NCBI RefSeq assembly: GCF_900156045.1
Contig: NZ_FTMX01000010.1
Coordinates: forward strand, 1-64,000
Reading direction: 5' to 3'
Source: Peribacillus simplex
GTDB taxonomy: Bacteria > Bacillota > Bacilli > Bacillales > DSM-1321
Length of the DNA: 64,000 nt
The notes beneath the pieces were generated by a model. The model was given only the letters and a program-made list of their open reading frames with translations, searched no databases and was not told where the DNA came from. The translations under genes were made by a program, and so were the position numbers. Positions 17,999 through 27,422 of the stretch are shown one piece after another (within the stretch, counting starts at the first letter, position 1; each line of letters starts with the position of its first letter).

Positions 17999-18934
17999 TT
18001 GGTATTTCTATCGATCTTAGGTCCAATGTTTATTATGGCGGTTATTTCTGTAATTGGATATTTTATTGCAAAAACCAATGAAATTACAGGTGAATCAAAG
18101 CAGCTGCTTATAAGTATTATGATGAATGTAGCGGTTCCATGCATTATTTTGGATGGTGCTTTTAAAACCAAGGTAGGGAAAGAGTTAATGTCTCAGATGA
18201 TTATTATTTTTATTTTTTCAATAATCATCAGTTTATTATCGTTACTATTAGGATGGATTTTTGCAAGGATTTTTAACTATTCTCCTATTAATGCAAGGAA
18301 AATGGCTTTTATTGCTGGATTGGGGAATACGGGTTTTATTGGGATTCCTTTATGTGCGGCAATATTTGGTCCAAAAGGGGCTCTACTTGCAGCAGCATTT
18401 GATACAGGTGTAGGCATTGTTTTATTTACAGTAGCTATTGCGTTTTTGCAAGAAAATTATCAGTTTTCATTTGCATCTTTAAAACAATTGATTAATCCCC
18501 CAATTATTTCAATAGTTATAGCCTTATTTGTTATCATTGCTGAAATTCAACCGCCAGAAATTATTCAACAATTAAATGGGATGTTAGCAAATTTAGCTAC
18601 TCCTCTTGGAATGCTTTACATTGGAATTCTTATAAGGATGATGCTTAAACAAAAGGGAACCATGTCAATTAGTAGATTGACAGGACCTATATTATTGAAG
18701 TTAATTATCTTCCCAGTTCTAACAATAGTAGTTGTGGTGTTTACTAACTTTTCCATGTTGATGAAGCAAGTAATTATTATTCAAGTGGCAATGCCTACAA
18801 TGACAATCGCACCCGTATTATTAGCACGTTATACACAAGATGAAGAAATGGGGGTAAAGGCAGCGGTTTATTCAACAATTTGTGCGATCTTGACAGTTCC
18901 CTTTATTGTTTTCTTAGGAAGTAAAATATTTTGA
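17999..18934 (+). CDS. AEC-family permease
   Basis: The protein of about 311 residues is strongly hydrophobic with roughly ten predicted membrane segments and the two five-helix repeats of auxin efflux carrier proteins (MNVAVPCIILDGAF, then FIAGLGNTGFIGIPLCAAIFGPKG and VAMPTMTIAPVLLARYTQD). The family moves organic acids. The start is the TTG at 17999, 7 bases after AGAGGGGAG. Between the hydratase and dehydrogenase genes it probably imports or exports the organic acid handled by the cluster. Confidence 0.88.
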   Translation: MVFLSILGPMFIMAVISVIGYFIAKTNEITGESKQLLISIMMNVAVPCIILDGAFKTKVGKELMSQMIIIFIFSIIISLLSLLLGWIFARIFNYSPINARKMAFIAGLGNTGFIGIPLCAAIFGPKGALLAAAFDTGVGIVLFTVAIAFLQENYQFSFASLKQLINPPIISIVIALFVIIAEIQPPEIIQQLNGMLANLATPLGMLYIGILIRMMLKQKGTMSISRLTGPILLKLIIFPVLTIVVVVFTNFSMLMKQVIIIQVAMPTMTIAPVLLARYTQDEEMGVKAAVYSTICAILTVPFIVFLGSKIF

Positions 18935-18985
18935 AAATTTATATTTATTAAAAAATAGAGCTGGATTACAGAGAGGATTGATTTG

Positions 18986-20452
18986 ATGACCGTGAAAGCG
19001 GAAAGTAAAACATATGTTAATTATATAAATGGTGAATGGAAATCTTCATCTACTAATGAAGTTCAGGCTAGCATTAATCCGGGTAATAAAAACGAAATCG
19101 TTGGGTATGCTTCAAAATCAACAAAAAAAGATTTGGATCAAGCAGTTACATCGGCTAAAAAGGCACAAATTGCTTGGAGAAAATTATCGGCCCCTGCAAG
19201 AGGAGAGTATCTTTATAAAGTTGCAAATGTATTAGAGGCACGATTAGAAGAAGTGGCAGAAACAATGACAAGGGAAATGGGAAAAACATTACAAGAGGCG
19301 AAAGGTGAAACGGCACGTGGTGTAGCCATTCTTCGCTATTATGCCGGAGAGGGAATGCGTAAAGTAGGAGATGTAATTCCTTCTACAGATAGTGAAGCAT
19401 TTATGTTCACAAGTAGAGTGCCGCTGGGGGTTGTGGGAGTAATTACACCGTGGAATTTTCCCGTCGCGATTCCAATCTGGAAGGTGGCACCGGCTCTTGT
19501 TTACGGAAATACAGTTGTATTAAAGCCAGCAACCGAAACAGCTGTAACAGCAGCAAAAGTAATCGAATGTTTCCATGAAGCGGGAATGCCAGCTGGTGTT
19601 ATTAATATGGTTACAGGTTCAGGTGCCATTATTGGACAAGGCATCATTGATCACCCTGATATTAATGGTATCACATTTACTGGTTCAGATAGTGTAGGAA
19701 AACGGGTTGGTCAAGGAGCGCTTGCACGCGGAGCTAAATACCAGTTGGAAATGGGCGGGAAAAACCCAGTGATTGTCGCTGAGGATGCTGATCTTGATCT
19801 TGCTGTTGAAGCAACAATAAATGGCGGCCTTCGTTCAACAGGCCAGAAATGTACGGCTACTAGCCGCGTTATCATTCAAAGCTCTGTTTATAATGTATTT
19901 AAAGAAAAGCTGCTAGCTAAAGTAAAAGAAATAAAAGTAGGCGAAGGATTGAAAAGTGACACTTGGATGGGGCCGTGTTCGAGTGAAAGCCAATTAATTA
20001 CGGTATTGGATTACATTGAAAAAGGAAAAGCGGAAGGTGCAGTGCTTTTATATGGTGGAAGTAAATGTGAAGCTATTGGCTTGGAGAATGGCTTTTATGT
20101 ACAACCGACTGTATTTGAAAATGTAACCTCTAACATGACAATTGCTCAAGAAGAAATTTTTGGACCTGTATTGGCATTGATGGAAGTGGAAACGATGGAA
20201 GAAGCATTAACAGTGGCAAATGATGTAGAGTTTGGACTTAGTGCGTCCATCTTCACAACAAATATTCAGAAAATGCTTTCGTTCATCAATGAAATGGAAG
20301 CGGGCCTCGTACGCATCAATGCTGAGAGTGCCGGAGTAGAACTCCAGGCACCATTTGGCGGGATGAAAAAATCCAGTTCTCTTTCACGTGAACAAGGTCA
20401 AGCGGCGATCGAATTTTTCACAAATATTAAAACAGTATTTGTAAAAGGGTAA
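18986..20452 (+). CDS. gucD: 2-oxoglutarate semialdehyde dehydrogenase-like aldehyde dehydrogenase
   Basis: The 488-residue protein is a complete [20 protein letters not shown], the catalytic Glu region [13 protein letters not shown] and the catalytic Cys in [13 protein letters not shown]. From memory it resembles the Bacillus YcbD/GucD protein over its full length, including [20 protein letters not shown] and the C-terminal [18 protein letters not shown]. That enzyme oxidises 2-oxoglutarate semialdehyde. Here it may instead oxidise the aldehyde released by the HpcH/HpaI aldolase. The ATG at 18986 follows agagg. Confidence 0.88.
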   Translation: MTVKAESKTYVNYINGEWKSSSTNEVQASINPGNKNEIVGYASKSTKKDLDQAVTSAKKAQIAWRKLSAPARGEYLYKVANVLEARLEEVAETMTREMGKTLQEAKGETARGVAILRYYAGEGMRKVGDVIPSTDSEAFMFTSRVPLGVVGVITPWNFPVAIPIWKVAPALVYGNTVVLKPATETAVTAAKVIECFHEAGMPAGVINMVTGSGAIIGQGIIDHPDINGITFTGSDSVGKRVGQGALARGAKYQLEMGGKNPVIVAEDADLDLAVEATINGGLRSTGQKCTATSRVIIQSSVYNVFKEKLLAKVKEIKVGEGLKSDTWMGPCSSESQLITVLDYIEKGKAEGAVLLYGGSKCEAIGLENGFYVQPTVFENVTSNMTIAQEEIFGPVLALMEVETMEEALTVANDVEFGLSASIFTTNIQKMLSFINEMEAGLVRINAESAGVELQAPFGGMKKSSSLSREQGQAAIEFFTNIKTVFVKG

Positions 20453-20493
20453 TATCCTTTAGTCTGTCAAAGTAGGCCATGCAAAATGGAGTA

Positions 20494-20587
20494 GAGAAGG
20501 AGTTGCAAGTACACTATGCAGTCCTGGCAACTCCTTCTCCAATCACACGCAAAATTGCAGCAGACATTTTGCGTGTGATTGGAGAAG
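20494..20587. promoter_or_regulatory. two mutually exclusive long hairpins
   Basis: Arm 20494-20506 pairs perfectly (13 bp) with 20527-20539. Arm 20534-20555 pairs perfectly (22 bp) with 20566-20587. The shared stretch 20534-20539 (CTTCTC) can join only one of the two stems. Neither stem ends in a T-run. It lies after the semialdehyde dehydrogenase gene and 360 bp before the next MFS gene. Confidence 0.7.
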
Positions 20588-20945
20588 CTCTTGATAAGAG
20601 TAATGGTGTTCCACGTTAAAGCTGCTTTTTTAAACTAATTAAACGGACCTTAGGTTCGGAAAAATGTAAACGCTTTAGCCATGCCTGGGAGATTTTTCGA
20701 TGCTATCGCCGTAGCTCCAAACTTATCCGTTCATAGGATTGGCCTATGTGTTCCCAGTTCGCGCGGCACAAAATATTAATAGCTTACTAGGAACCTCGCC
20801 CCTTCAATGTCAAAGAAAGAAGTTCACGACTGTGGTTTCTCATCAGTCATGGTGAATTTATAGAGCGACTCACTTAAACTCATTTAAAAACTATATCAAG
20901 ACTTATTAAATTACAGCCATTTTAATAAGTCACAGGAGGGAATTT
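20588..20945. other. unexplained 360-bp spacer
   Basis: This stretch is richer in GC than its surroundings and, on the minus strand, has short open pieces (for example NWEHIGQSYERISLELRR, then a stop, then AWLKRLHFSEPKVRL). It looks like decayed coding DNA, but I cannot name a family. The MFS ribosome binding site (acaggaggg) is at its right end. Confidence 0.35.
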
Positions 20946-22322
20946 ATGAGTAAGGTCCGCACAATGGAAGAAATGCCGTTAAGTCGATTTCATTATAAAA
21001 TGTTTGCATATGCCAGTGGGAGTACTTTCCTCGATGGGTATATTATCGGAATTGTTGCGGTAGCACTTTCTGTCATGCAGACTCAACTTGATATGTCTGT
21101 AACCATGATAGGTCTGATTGGAGCGGCAACTCTTGCGGGTATGTTATTTGGTGGAATATTAGGAGGCTATCTTACGGACCTTATTGGCCGGAAAAAGATG
21201 TTTCTCATTGATATGCTTGTCATGGCCATTGTGTCAATCCTTCAGTTTTATGTCAATGATCCCATGCAGTTGGTCATTTTACGATTTATTTTAGGAATTG
21301 CGGTAGGGGCAGATTATCCCATTGCAGGAGCCTTAATGACGGAGTTTTCACCGGCAAAAAACCGTGGTGCCTTACTTGGAGGTCTTAATGGACTCTGGTA
21401 TGTCGGTTACGCGAGTTCCTTTGTGGTCGGTTATCTTATGTTGTCCATCGGTGAGGACGGTTGGAGATGGATGCTTGCAAGCAGTGCGGTCCCAGTAATC
21501 ATCATGCTTATTTCACGCTTAAATATGCCAGAATCCCCTCGTTGGCTGGCCAGTAAAGGAAGGGAAAAGGAAGCAAACGCTATTGTGCAGAAAATATTCG
21601 GGGAACATGTCATCATGTCGGCCGAACCAGAGACTAAGGAGAAAACCACCTATCTCGATATATTTCGAAATGGCTATGGGAAAATGGTCATTTTCGTGAC
21701 AGCTTTCTATTCGCTTCAAGTCCTCCCCCTCTATGGAATAAATACCTATATTCCTGAGATCCTTGCACAATTTGGTTTTGCTAATGGAACGAGGGAATAC
21801 CTGGGAGCGGCGGTCATTAATATCATCTATCTTATCGGCTTGCTTCCTGCCCTTTACCTTGTTGAAAGATATGGAAGAAGACCTACACTCATTTGGGCAT
21901 TTTTCGTATGTTCCATCTCTTTATTCGTACTGGGAGCAACCTCTGGATTGAATATGCCATTTATTTTCACCTTAGCTCTCTTTGTAATCTATGGAACGTT
22001 TAATACCGGGATGGGAGCCCATTGTTGGATCTATCCGAATGAGCTTTTCCCAACCCATATACGGGGAACGGCAGGGGGCTTTACCACAGGAGTGGCCCGA
22101 GTTGCCTCTTCCATTGGTACGTTTTTCTCTCCGGCCATTATGGCGAGTTATGGGTTGTCAACTACGTTGTATATTTGTGGGGCGGTACTTTTCATTGGAT
22201 TCTTAGTCTCTCTATTCATGGCTCCGGAAACCAAGAATATGAGTTTAACGGAAGCTAGTTCCCTCAACAAATCCAAGGATATAGAGCAGGACAGCTTCGC
22301 ATCGGAAAAAACTGCTAATTAA
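20946..22322 (+). CDS. MFS permease, metabolite:H+ symporter type
   Basis: The 458-residue protein has the sugar-porter/aromatic-acid symporter MFS signatures: YLTDLIGRKKMFLIDML in the 2-3 loop, AVGADYPIAGALMTEFSPAKNRG after helix 4, RYGRRPTLIW in the 8-9 loop, and NELFPTHIRGTAGG. It should import an organic acid or sugar with protons. The start is preceded by acaggagggaattt. Its location between the semialdehyde dehydrogenase and the FAH-family gene suggests it is the uptake system of the catabolic cluster. Confidence 0.88.
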   Translation: MSKVRTMEEMPLSRFHYKMFAYASGSTFLDGYIIGIVAVALSVMQTQLDMSVTMIGLIGAATLAGMLFGGILGGYLTDLIGRKKMFLIDMLVMAIVSILQFYVNDPMQLVILRFILGIAVGADYPIAGALMTEFSPAKNRGALLGGLNGLWYVGYASSFVVGYLMLSIGEDGWRWMLASSAVPVIIMLISRLNMPESPRWLASKGREKEANAIVQKIFGEHVIMSAEPETKEKTTYLDIFRNGYGKMVIFVTAFYSLQVLPLYGINTYIPEILAQFGFANGTREYLGAAVINIIYLIGLLPALYLVERYGRRPTLIWAFFVCSISLFVLGATSGLNMPFIFTLALFVIYGTFNTGMGAHCWIYPNELFPTHIRGTAGGFTTGVARVASSIGTFFSPAIMASYGLSTTLYICGAVLFIGFLVSLFMAPETKNMSLTEASSLNKSKDIEQDSFASEKTAN

Positions 22323-22336
22323 AAGGGAGAACCATT

Positions 22337-22492
22337 GTGGAACAGCAGAAACAAGTTCTGGATTCACCGTACAATAATGGTGAAGAGGCTGAGATCCTGA
22401 AAACCGGACTTGTTTCTGTTTTCCTTTCGATTGAGTCAAAGCAGAGGCGATGCATCATGAAGCGAATGGCTTCCCTTGGCATTCCGACATGA
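22337..22492 (+). CDS. 51-residue unknown protein or fragment
   Basis: A GTG 8 bases after AAAAGGGAG opens a frame giving VEQQKQVLDSPYNNGEEAE and ending KRMASLGIPT. It begins only 14 bases after the MFS stop. The composition is protein-like, but I do not recognise it and it may be the N-terminal remnant of a larger gene. Up to 22598 nothing else is visible. Confidence 0.35.
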   Translation: MEQQKQVLDSPYNNGEEAEILKTGLVSVFLSIESKQRRCIMKRMASLGIPT

Positions 22493-22598
22493 AACGGGTC
22501 GATGATAAAGGTTCGGGTGAGCTTCGTAGAACCTCAATATGCATTTGTATTATTAGATAAAAACAGTTAGTTTTTAATAAATTTAGGGAGAGGTAGCT

Positions 22599-23480
22599 TT
22601 GAAAATACTTCAATTTCTAAAAGAGAACGAGCTCCGATTAGGTGTAAAAACATCACATGGTATTTTAGATGTCAAAGATGCGGCAGATAAGCTAGATAAA
22701 TCTACATCCGTATCACTTCAGGAATTGATTCTCGAGGGTGAAGAGGGACTGGGAAAAATCAACAGCTTAGTTCACCTTGCTCTTGAAGGCAATCGAATCG
22801 AATTATTTGTGTCTGAGGGTACACTTACATATGCACCTGCTGTAAGCAATCCCGAAAAGATAATCTGTGTAGGTTTAAACTATATGGACCATGCAAAAGA
22901 GTCAAATATGGATACGCCGAAGTCTCCTGTTTTATTTAGTAAATTTAACAATGCTCTATCTGCCCATTTTGAGACTATTTCAATCCCGGAAGAAGCAAAA
23001 AATATGGATTATGAAGCAGAGCTTGTCGTAGTAATGGGGAAAACGGCTAAAAATGTCTCTGAAGAAGATGCTTTATCTTATGTTTTTGGCTACAGTGTTG
23101 GAAATGATGTTTCAGCCCGTGATTTGCAATTTAAATCTGGTCAGTGGTTATTAGGAAAAACACCGGATGGATTTGCGCCGGTCGGTCCATATATTGTGAC
23201 AACTGAAGAAGTTGATCCAAATAACCTTGCAATCGAATGCCGGGTGAATGGCGAAGTTCATCAAAAGGCTAATACTCGGGACATGATTTTTAGCTGTGCC
23301 TTCTTGATTAGTTACATTTCCCAATATATAACACTGAAGCCGGGTGATCTTATTTATACAGGAACTCCCGAGGGGGTAACTTTGGGCTATCCTGAAGGGG
23401 AGAGGGCTTGGTTAAAGTCCGGGGACGAAATGGTTGTTGCAATTGAATCGTTGGGCGAATTAAAAAATGTCTTAAAATAA
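22599..23480 (+). CDS. fumarylacetoacetate hydrolase (FAH) family protein
   Basis: The 293-residue protein has a short variable N-terminus and then the FAH domain: KIICVGLNYMDHAKESNMD, the metal ligands in MDYEAELVVVMGKTA, GNDVSARDLQFKSGQWLLGKTPDGFAPVGP and DLIYTGTPEGVTLG. Members hydrolyse C-C bonds in beta-diketo acids or hydrate/decarboxylate 2-oxohept-3-enedioate. It closes the catabolic cluster and has a terminator behind it. The TTG start at 22599 is preceded by gggagagg. Confidence 0.92.
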   Translation: MKILQFLKENELRLGVKTSHGILDVKDAADKLDKSTSVSLQELILEGEEGLGKINSLVHLALEGNRIELFVSEGTLTYAPAVSNPEKIICVGLNYMDHAKESNMDTPKSPVLFSKFNNALSAHFETISIPEEAKNMDYEAELVVVMGKTAKNVSEEDALSYVFGYSVGNDVSARDLQFKSGQWLLGKTPDGFAPVGPYIVTTEEVDPNNLAIECRVNGEVHQKANTRDMIFSCAFLISYISQYITLKPGDLIYTGTPEGVTLGYPEGERAWLKSGDEMVVAIESLGELKNVLK

Positions 23481-23532
23481 GAGAAAGAACACTGGATTTG
23501 AAAGTTTTCGGCGCTTGCATGTGAAAAGGAAA

Positions 23533-23566
23533 AACCCTCTGGATTAATAATTCAGAGGGTTCTTGC
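23533..23566 (+). terminator. terminator after FAH gene
   Basis: AACCCTCTG pairs with CAGAGGGTT around an AT-rich loop and is followed by a short T-rich tail. Confidence 0.75.
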
Positions 23567-23608
23567 TTTCCAATTATATAGTTTCACGCTTTTATTCTAT
23601 AAAGCCTG

Positions 23609-23631
23609 GGTTGCCTTACTGGCAACCTTTT
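23609..23631 (-). terminator. small hairpin, probable relic terminator
   Basis: GGTTGCC and GGCAACC flank a 5-base loop just beyond the 3' end of the reductase relic on the minus strand. A T-run lies on the plus side, so it could also act in that direction. Confidence 0.5.
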
Positions 23632-23694
23632 ATGGTTAGTAATGAACTTAAAATAAATCGATTGTACTTCTTTTACTCTTTTGTTTAGGTCATT

Positions 23695-24186
23695 TTAAGT
23701 AAGAGACGCTACTTTGCTCTTTTCCTTTTCTCCCATAATGCTTGTACTGTGCAACGGTTGAATACGTGCATTTGGATCAATGTAGGATTTTGCATTATTT
23801 ACGGCTGTTGGGGCCTCTCCAAAACCAGCTGCAATTAACTTCACTTTTCCAGGATATGTAGCAATATCACCAGCTGCATAAATGCCTTTAATATTTGTTT
23901 CCATTTTTGAATTGACTATAACTGTATTTTTCTCAAGTTCTAAACCCCACTCTTTAATCGCACCAACTGAAGAAACAAATCCATAATTTACGATTAGATG
24001 GTCAAGCTCGAGTGTTTATTCTGCTTCACCATTAAGAGCAATGGATTCGATTTTTTCACCATTTCCAATGACTTCTTTAATATTGTATGGTGTTTTTACT
24101 TTTACAGTTGAATTCATCAATTTTTGAATACTATGTTCATGAGCTCTAAATTTGTTGCGGCGATGAACAACCGTTACTTCTCGGGA
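23695..24186 (-). pseudogene. ferredoxin-NADP reductase (YumC-like), broken C-terminal half
   Basis: On the minus strand the translation reads [39 protein letters not shown], then [39 protein letters not shown] and [18 protein letters not shown]. This is the NADP-binding and C-terminal part of Bacillus-type thioredoxin-reductase-like ferredoxin reductases. There is an in-frame stop (TAA, 24017-24019) and a one-base insertion near 24001, and the FAD-binding N-terminal half is gone. It sits beyond a cluster that uses ferredoxin, so it may once have served it. It should be inactive. Confidence 0.88.
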
Positions 24187-24193
24187 ACAAACC

Positions 24194-24484
24194 ATTCGCA
24201 GAAACCAAATCGTAAATCGATATTTTGCAGACTATACATGTTTAGGTGTTGAAACAAGCATCTTTCGCTGGTTGCTATTACCAGTTAAGATTACAGGTGC
24301 TGAATTTGAAACGTTAGCTGCACAACAGGGAACAGGGAGTACAAGTGTATGCGGCTGAATGTTTTGTAGTTGGAAATAGTTGTCCAGAAAGGGCTGTAAG
24401 GGTTTCTGTCTGTGCACCAAAAACGCTCGAAGAGCTTGGGCAAGGATTGATTATCCTTAAACGTTTGCTAAACGATCTTAGATA
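24194..24484 (+). pseudogene. PLP-dependent aminotransferase (MocR-like), C-terminal relic
   Basis: The frame gives [38 protein letters not shown], then a stop after a one-base shift near 24345. The other frame continues VYAAECFVVGNSCPERAVRV and LEELGQGLIILKRLL to the stop at 24484. These match the end of class I/II aminotransferases of the MocR type. The rest of the gene is absent, and its left edge abuts the reductase relic in the opposite orientation. The junction near 24190 therefore marks a deletion or inversion. Confidence 0.75.
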
Positions 24485-24494
24485 ATATTGTTTG

Positions 24495-24526
24495 CCATAC
24501 AATTATCATATTGTATGGTTTTTTTG
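24495..24526 (+). terminator. terminator after aminotransferase relic
   Basis: CCATACAAT pairs with ATTGTATGG across a 6-base loop, followed by seven T residues. The signal outlived its gene. Confidence 0.88.
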
Positions 24527-24603
24527 TGCGTGCTATGATGATTCAAATTTAGTTGGAGGTTTATAAGAAACAGAATTAGGTTTCTAGAAAGGGAGGTTAG
24601 ATA

Positions 24604-25899
24604 ATGTTACATAAAGAAAGTGTAAAAGCGTTAGACGTTCAAACAGCTTCGTTACACAGTTACATTTGTTCTTCAGAAAAACAAAAATCGTTATACAAGC
24701 GTACATTATTTGTTGTAAGTATTTCACAAATTTTTGGTGGTGCAGGGTTAGCCGCAGGAGTAACTGTGGGGGCACTACTTGCACAGCAAATGCTCGGTAC
24801 AGATGCGTTTGCTGGACTTCCTTCAGCTATACTTACATTAGGGTCAGCAGGAGCATCTTTATTAGTTGGGAGACTTTCTCAACGTTATGGGCGCCGTACA
24901 GGTCTGACAGCGGGTTTTATCGTCGGTGGACTTGGAGCAATAGGAGTCATAATTGCAGCAATAATAAATAGTGTTTACCTTTTATTTCTTTCACTACTTG
25001 TTTATGGTGCAGGGACAGCGACAAATTTACAAGCTCGTTATGCAGGTACGGACTTAGCGAATAGTAAACAGCGAGCGACTGCTATTAGTATTACTATGGT
25101 TTTTACAACATTTGGTGCAGTTGCAGGTCCAAATTTAGTCAATGTGATGGGGAATTTCGCTATTTCTATTGGTGTTCCATCTCTTGCTGGTCCTTTTATT
25201 TTAGCAGCAGCAGCATATATCTTAGCAGGTGTTGTCCTTTTCATAATGCTTCGTCCAGATCCACTTGTTATAGCAAGAATGATAGAAGCGACCAACCAAG
25301 AATCTAGTGTTAAAGGACATTTGGCAACAACTGAGCAGACAGAAAACAAAAAGGGCATAATGGTTGGTGCAACGATTATGGTTCTTACTCAAATCGTAAT
25401 GGTGGCTATTATGACAATGACACCAGTTCATATGAGACATCATGGACATAGCTTGGGTGCTGTAGGTCTTGTTATTGGTTTTCATATAGGTGCCATGTAT
25501 CTCCCTTCACTGGTTACAGGTTTCCTTGTTGATAAGTTGGGGCGTACTGCGATGGCTATTGCTTCAGGAACTACGTTGCTACTGGCAGGTTTAATATCAG
25601 CATTTGCACCAGGAGATTCTATGGTTCTTCTAGTAATTGCTCTTTCTTTACTTGGATTAGGATGGAATTTTGGTTTGATAAGTGGGACTGCACTTATTGT
25701 TGATTCAACTAAAACTTCCACAAGGGCTAAAACACAAGGTACAGTGGATGTTTTGATTGCGTTGTCAGGAGCTGCTGGCGGAGCATTGTCTGGAATGATA
25801 GTGGCAGGTTCAAGTTATCTAACATTATCATTTATTGGAGGAATTTTATCCTTATTACTAATTCCAGTGGTGATATGGTCTCGTGGAAGTGAAAAATAA
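24604..25899 (+). CDS. MFS transporter
   Basis: The 431-residue protein has a hydrophilic N-terminus of about 35 residues and about 12 membrane segments. VGRLSQRYGRRTGLTAGFIVGG is the MFS 2-3 loop, and a long polar central loop (NQESSVKGHLATTEQTENKKG) separates the halves. GFLVDKLGRTAMAIASG is the second-half signature. AAAGGGAGG precedes the ATG, and a strong terminator follows. It stands alone and is probably an exporter. The substrate is unknown. Confidence 0.88.
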   Translation: MLHKESVKALDVQTASLHSYICSSEKQKSLYKRTLFVVSISQIFGGAGLAAGVTVGALLAQQMLGTDAFAGLPSAILTLGSAGASLLVGRLSQRYGRRTGLTAGFIVGGLGAIGVIIAAIINSVYLLFLSLLVYGAGTATNLQARYAGTDLANSKQRATAISITMVFTTFGAVAGPNLVNVMGNFAISIGVPSLAGPFILAAAAYILAGVVLFIMLRPDPLVIARMIEATNQESSVKGHLATTEQTENKKGIMVGATIMVLTQIVMVAIMTMTPVHMRHHGHSLGAVGLVIGFHIGAMYLPSLVTGFLVDKLGRTAMAIASGTTLLLAGLISAFAPGDSMVLLVIALSLLGLGWNFGLISGTALIVDSTKTSTRAKTQGTVDVLIALSGAAGGALSGMIVAGSSYLTLSFIGGILSLLLIPVVIWSRGSEK

Positions 25900-25937
25900 A
25901 AAACCAATTGTTTACGAAATCATTATTTCCTTGTTGA

Positions 25938-26030
25938 ACTAATGGGTGCAAGAGTTGAAGAAGAAAAAGGGTTGCTGAGGCAACCCTTTTTCTTTACCGT
26001 TATTCAACTAAAGGGGCAGGTTTATCCAAG
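25938..26030. repeat. repeat family A copy with different internal hairpin
   Basis: The ends gaactaatgggtgcaagag and ttcaactaaaggggcagg match the ends of the copy at 32151-32234, but the interior is a different hairpin (25964-25991). Confidence 0.6.
25964..25991 (+). terminator. terminator after MFS gene
   Basis: AAAAAGGGTTGC pairs perfectly with GCAACCCTTTTT around a 4-base loop. It lies inside the repeat copy, so the repeat supplies the terminator. Confidence 0.92.
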
Positions 26031-26354
26031 AAGGATTGATGTTTAATATTTAGGATAATCTAATTTTAATTAGGAAGTTGAGCAGCGTGCATTGGCCGGA
26101 GTGCTGGTATCAATGATACACCTAAACAACTTGCGCTGGATGAATGAAAGGGGTGAGAGGGCGTTCTAGAATCTAGATAAGCATTTAAGTGTCTTGTAAG
26201 TATATAAATCGAAGAGTAATGTATCATGCTTTATTTTAAATAAACCCTATATTAAGCTACCTTACTTATAGAGTCGAGGGTAGGTTTAGTATTGGATAAT
26301 ATCTACTATAAAAAAATTATTCTTTTTAGGTAAATAAATATAATTGACGAGTTG

Positions 26355-26392
26355 GAATTCTGATGTCAGAATTCAATTATTCAATTGAATAG
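26355..26392. promoter_or_regulatory. two adjacent perfect palindromes
   Basis: GAATTCTGATGTCAGAATTC (26355-26374) is followed after 3 bases by TATTCAATTGAATA (26378-26391). Such perfect, closely spaced dyads usually mark protein binding. Confidence 0.5.
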
Positions 26393-26501
26393 TTTTGATG
26401 TGAATCACATAAATTTACTCAAGATGAATAGTAGTCCTGTCAAATCACGAGTTGGAAATAAATTTTTAAAATTAAATCTACCTGTTAGTAGGCAATTAAT
26501 A

Positions 26502-26539
26502 TAGTTACCTATTGTAAATGAATTAGTAATAGGTAACTA
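26502..26539. promoter_or_regulatory. candidate operator (MarR/HxlR-like dyad)
   Basis: TAGTTACCTATT and AATAGGTAACTA form a perfect 12-bp inverted repeat with a 14-base spacer, about 110 bp before the SDR gene. The sequence style resembles operators of redox-sensing HxlR/MarR repressors, but no such gene is adjacent. Confidence 0.55.
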
Positions 26540-26646
26540 ACAACAGTAAATAATATGTTTTTGGGTGGAATTGAACTTGAAAAGGACTTCCAATTCGTGA
26601 TTAATAGACCACTGAACTAAATAATAAAAAATGGAGATGAATGATA

Positions 26647-27417
26647 ATGAGATTTGAAAACAAAACTGTAATCGTAACTGGTGGAGGTACTGGGATTGGG
26701 AAAGCCACTGCAAAAAAGTTTTTTGAAGAAGGAGCAAATGTAATTATTAATGGACGTAGAGAAAATGTGTTAAAGGAAACGGTTTTAGAAATTGACCCAA
26801 CTGGCAAAAAAGTTTTATATGTAGCCGGTGACATCAGTAAAAAGGAAACTTCGGAGAGTTTGGTTAAAAAAGCAGTAGAAGTGTTTGGTGGTGTAGATGT
26901 TTTAGTTAATAATACAGGGAAGTTTAATCCAACACCGTTCCTTGACCATACAGAGGATGAAGTACAATCTTATTTAGATACAATCGTTAAAGGAACATTC
27001 TATCCTTCTCAAGCAGTTATCCCAGAAATGAAAAAACGTGGAGGAGGAGCAATTGTAAATACTGGTTCAATGTGGGCAATTCAAGCAGTGGAAGCAACTC
27101 CTTCATCTGCATACTCTGCTGCAATGGCAGGAAGACATGCTTTAACAAGAAATTTAGCCGTAGAATTCGCTAGCGATCACATTCGAGTAAATGCAGTAGC
27201 ACCTGCAGTTGTTGAAACACCAATTTACAATACTTTTATGTCAGAAGAACAAGTAGCAGAAGTATTACCAACCTTTAATGCGTTTCATCCTATTGGACGC
27301 AATGGTACTCCAGACGATGTAGCAAATGCAGTTTTATTCCTTGCGGATGATTCATCATCATGGATTACAGGTATTATTATGCCACTTGATGGTGGAGTTA
27401 CAGCTCGATTAAGATAA
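26647..27417 (+). CDS. SDR-family oxidoreductase lacking the catalytic lysine
   Basis: The 256-residue protein has the SDR nucleotide motif TGGGTGIGKATAKKF, a VLVNNTGKF motif in place of NNAG, a serine in VNTGSMW, and the C-terminal FLADDSSSWITGIIMPLDGG. The usual Y-x-x-x-K reads Y-S-A-A-M, so the lysine that positions NAD(P)H is methionine; a single AAG-to-ATG change would explain this. I start at the ATG at 26647, 7 bases after GGAGAT. It may be an inactive enzyme, a binding protein, or an atypical reductase. Confidence 0.88.
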   Translation: MRFENKTVIVTGGGTGIGKATAKKFFEEGANVIINGRRENVLKETVLEIDPTGKKVLYVAGDISKKETSESLVKKAVEVFGGVDVLVNNTGKFNPTPFLDHTEDEVQSYLDTIVKGTFYPSQAVIPEMKKRGGGAIVNTGSMWAIQAVEATPSSAYSAAMAGRHALTRNLAVEFASDHIRVNAVAPAVVETPIYNTFMSEEQVAEVLPTFNAFHPIGRNGTPDDVANAVLFLADDSSSWITGIIMPLDGGVTARLR

Positions 27418-27422
27418 AATAA

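Larger units (their letters stand above)
26031..26646. other. spacer with relic and palindromes
   Basis: A short frame at 26070-26169 (VEQRALAGVLVSMIHLNNLR, then WMNERGERAF and a stop) looks like decayed coding sequence of unknown family. The rest, up to the SDR gene, is AT-rich and holds the palindromes listed separately. Two copies of acgagttggaa (near 26347 and 26448) and an inverted near-copy near 26590 are also present. Confidence 0.4.
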
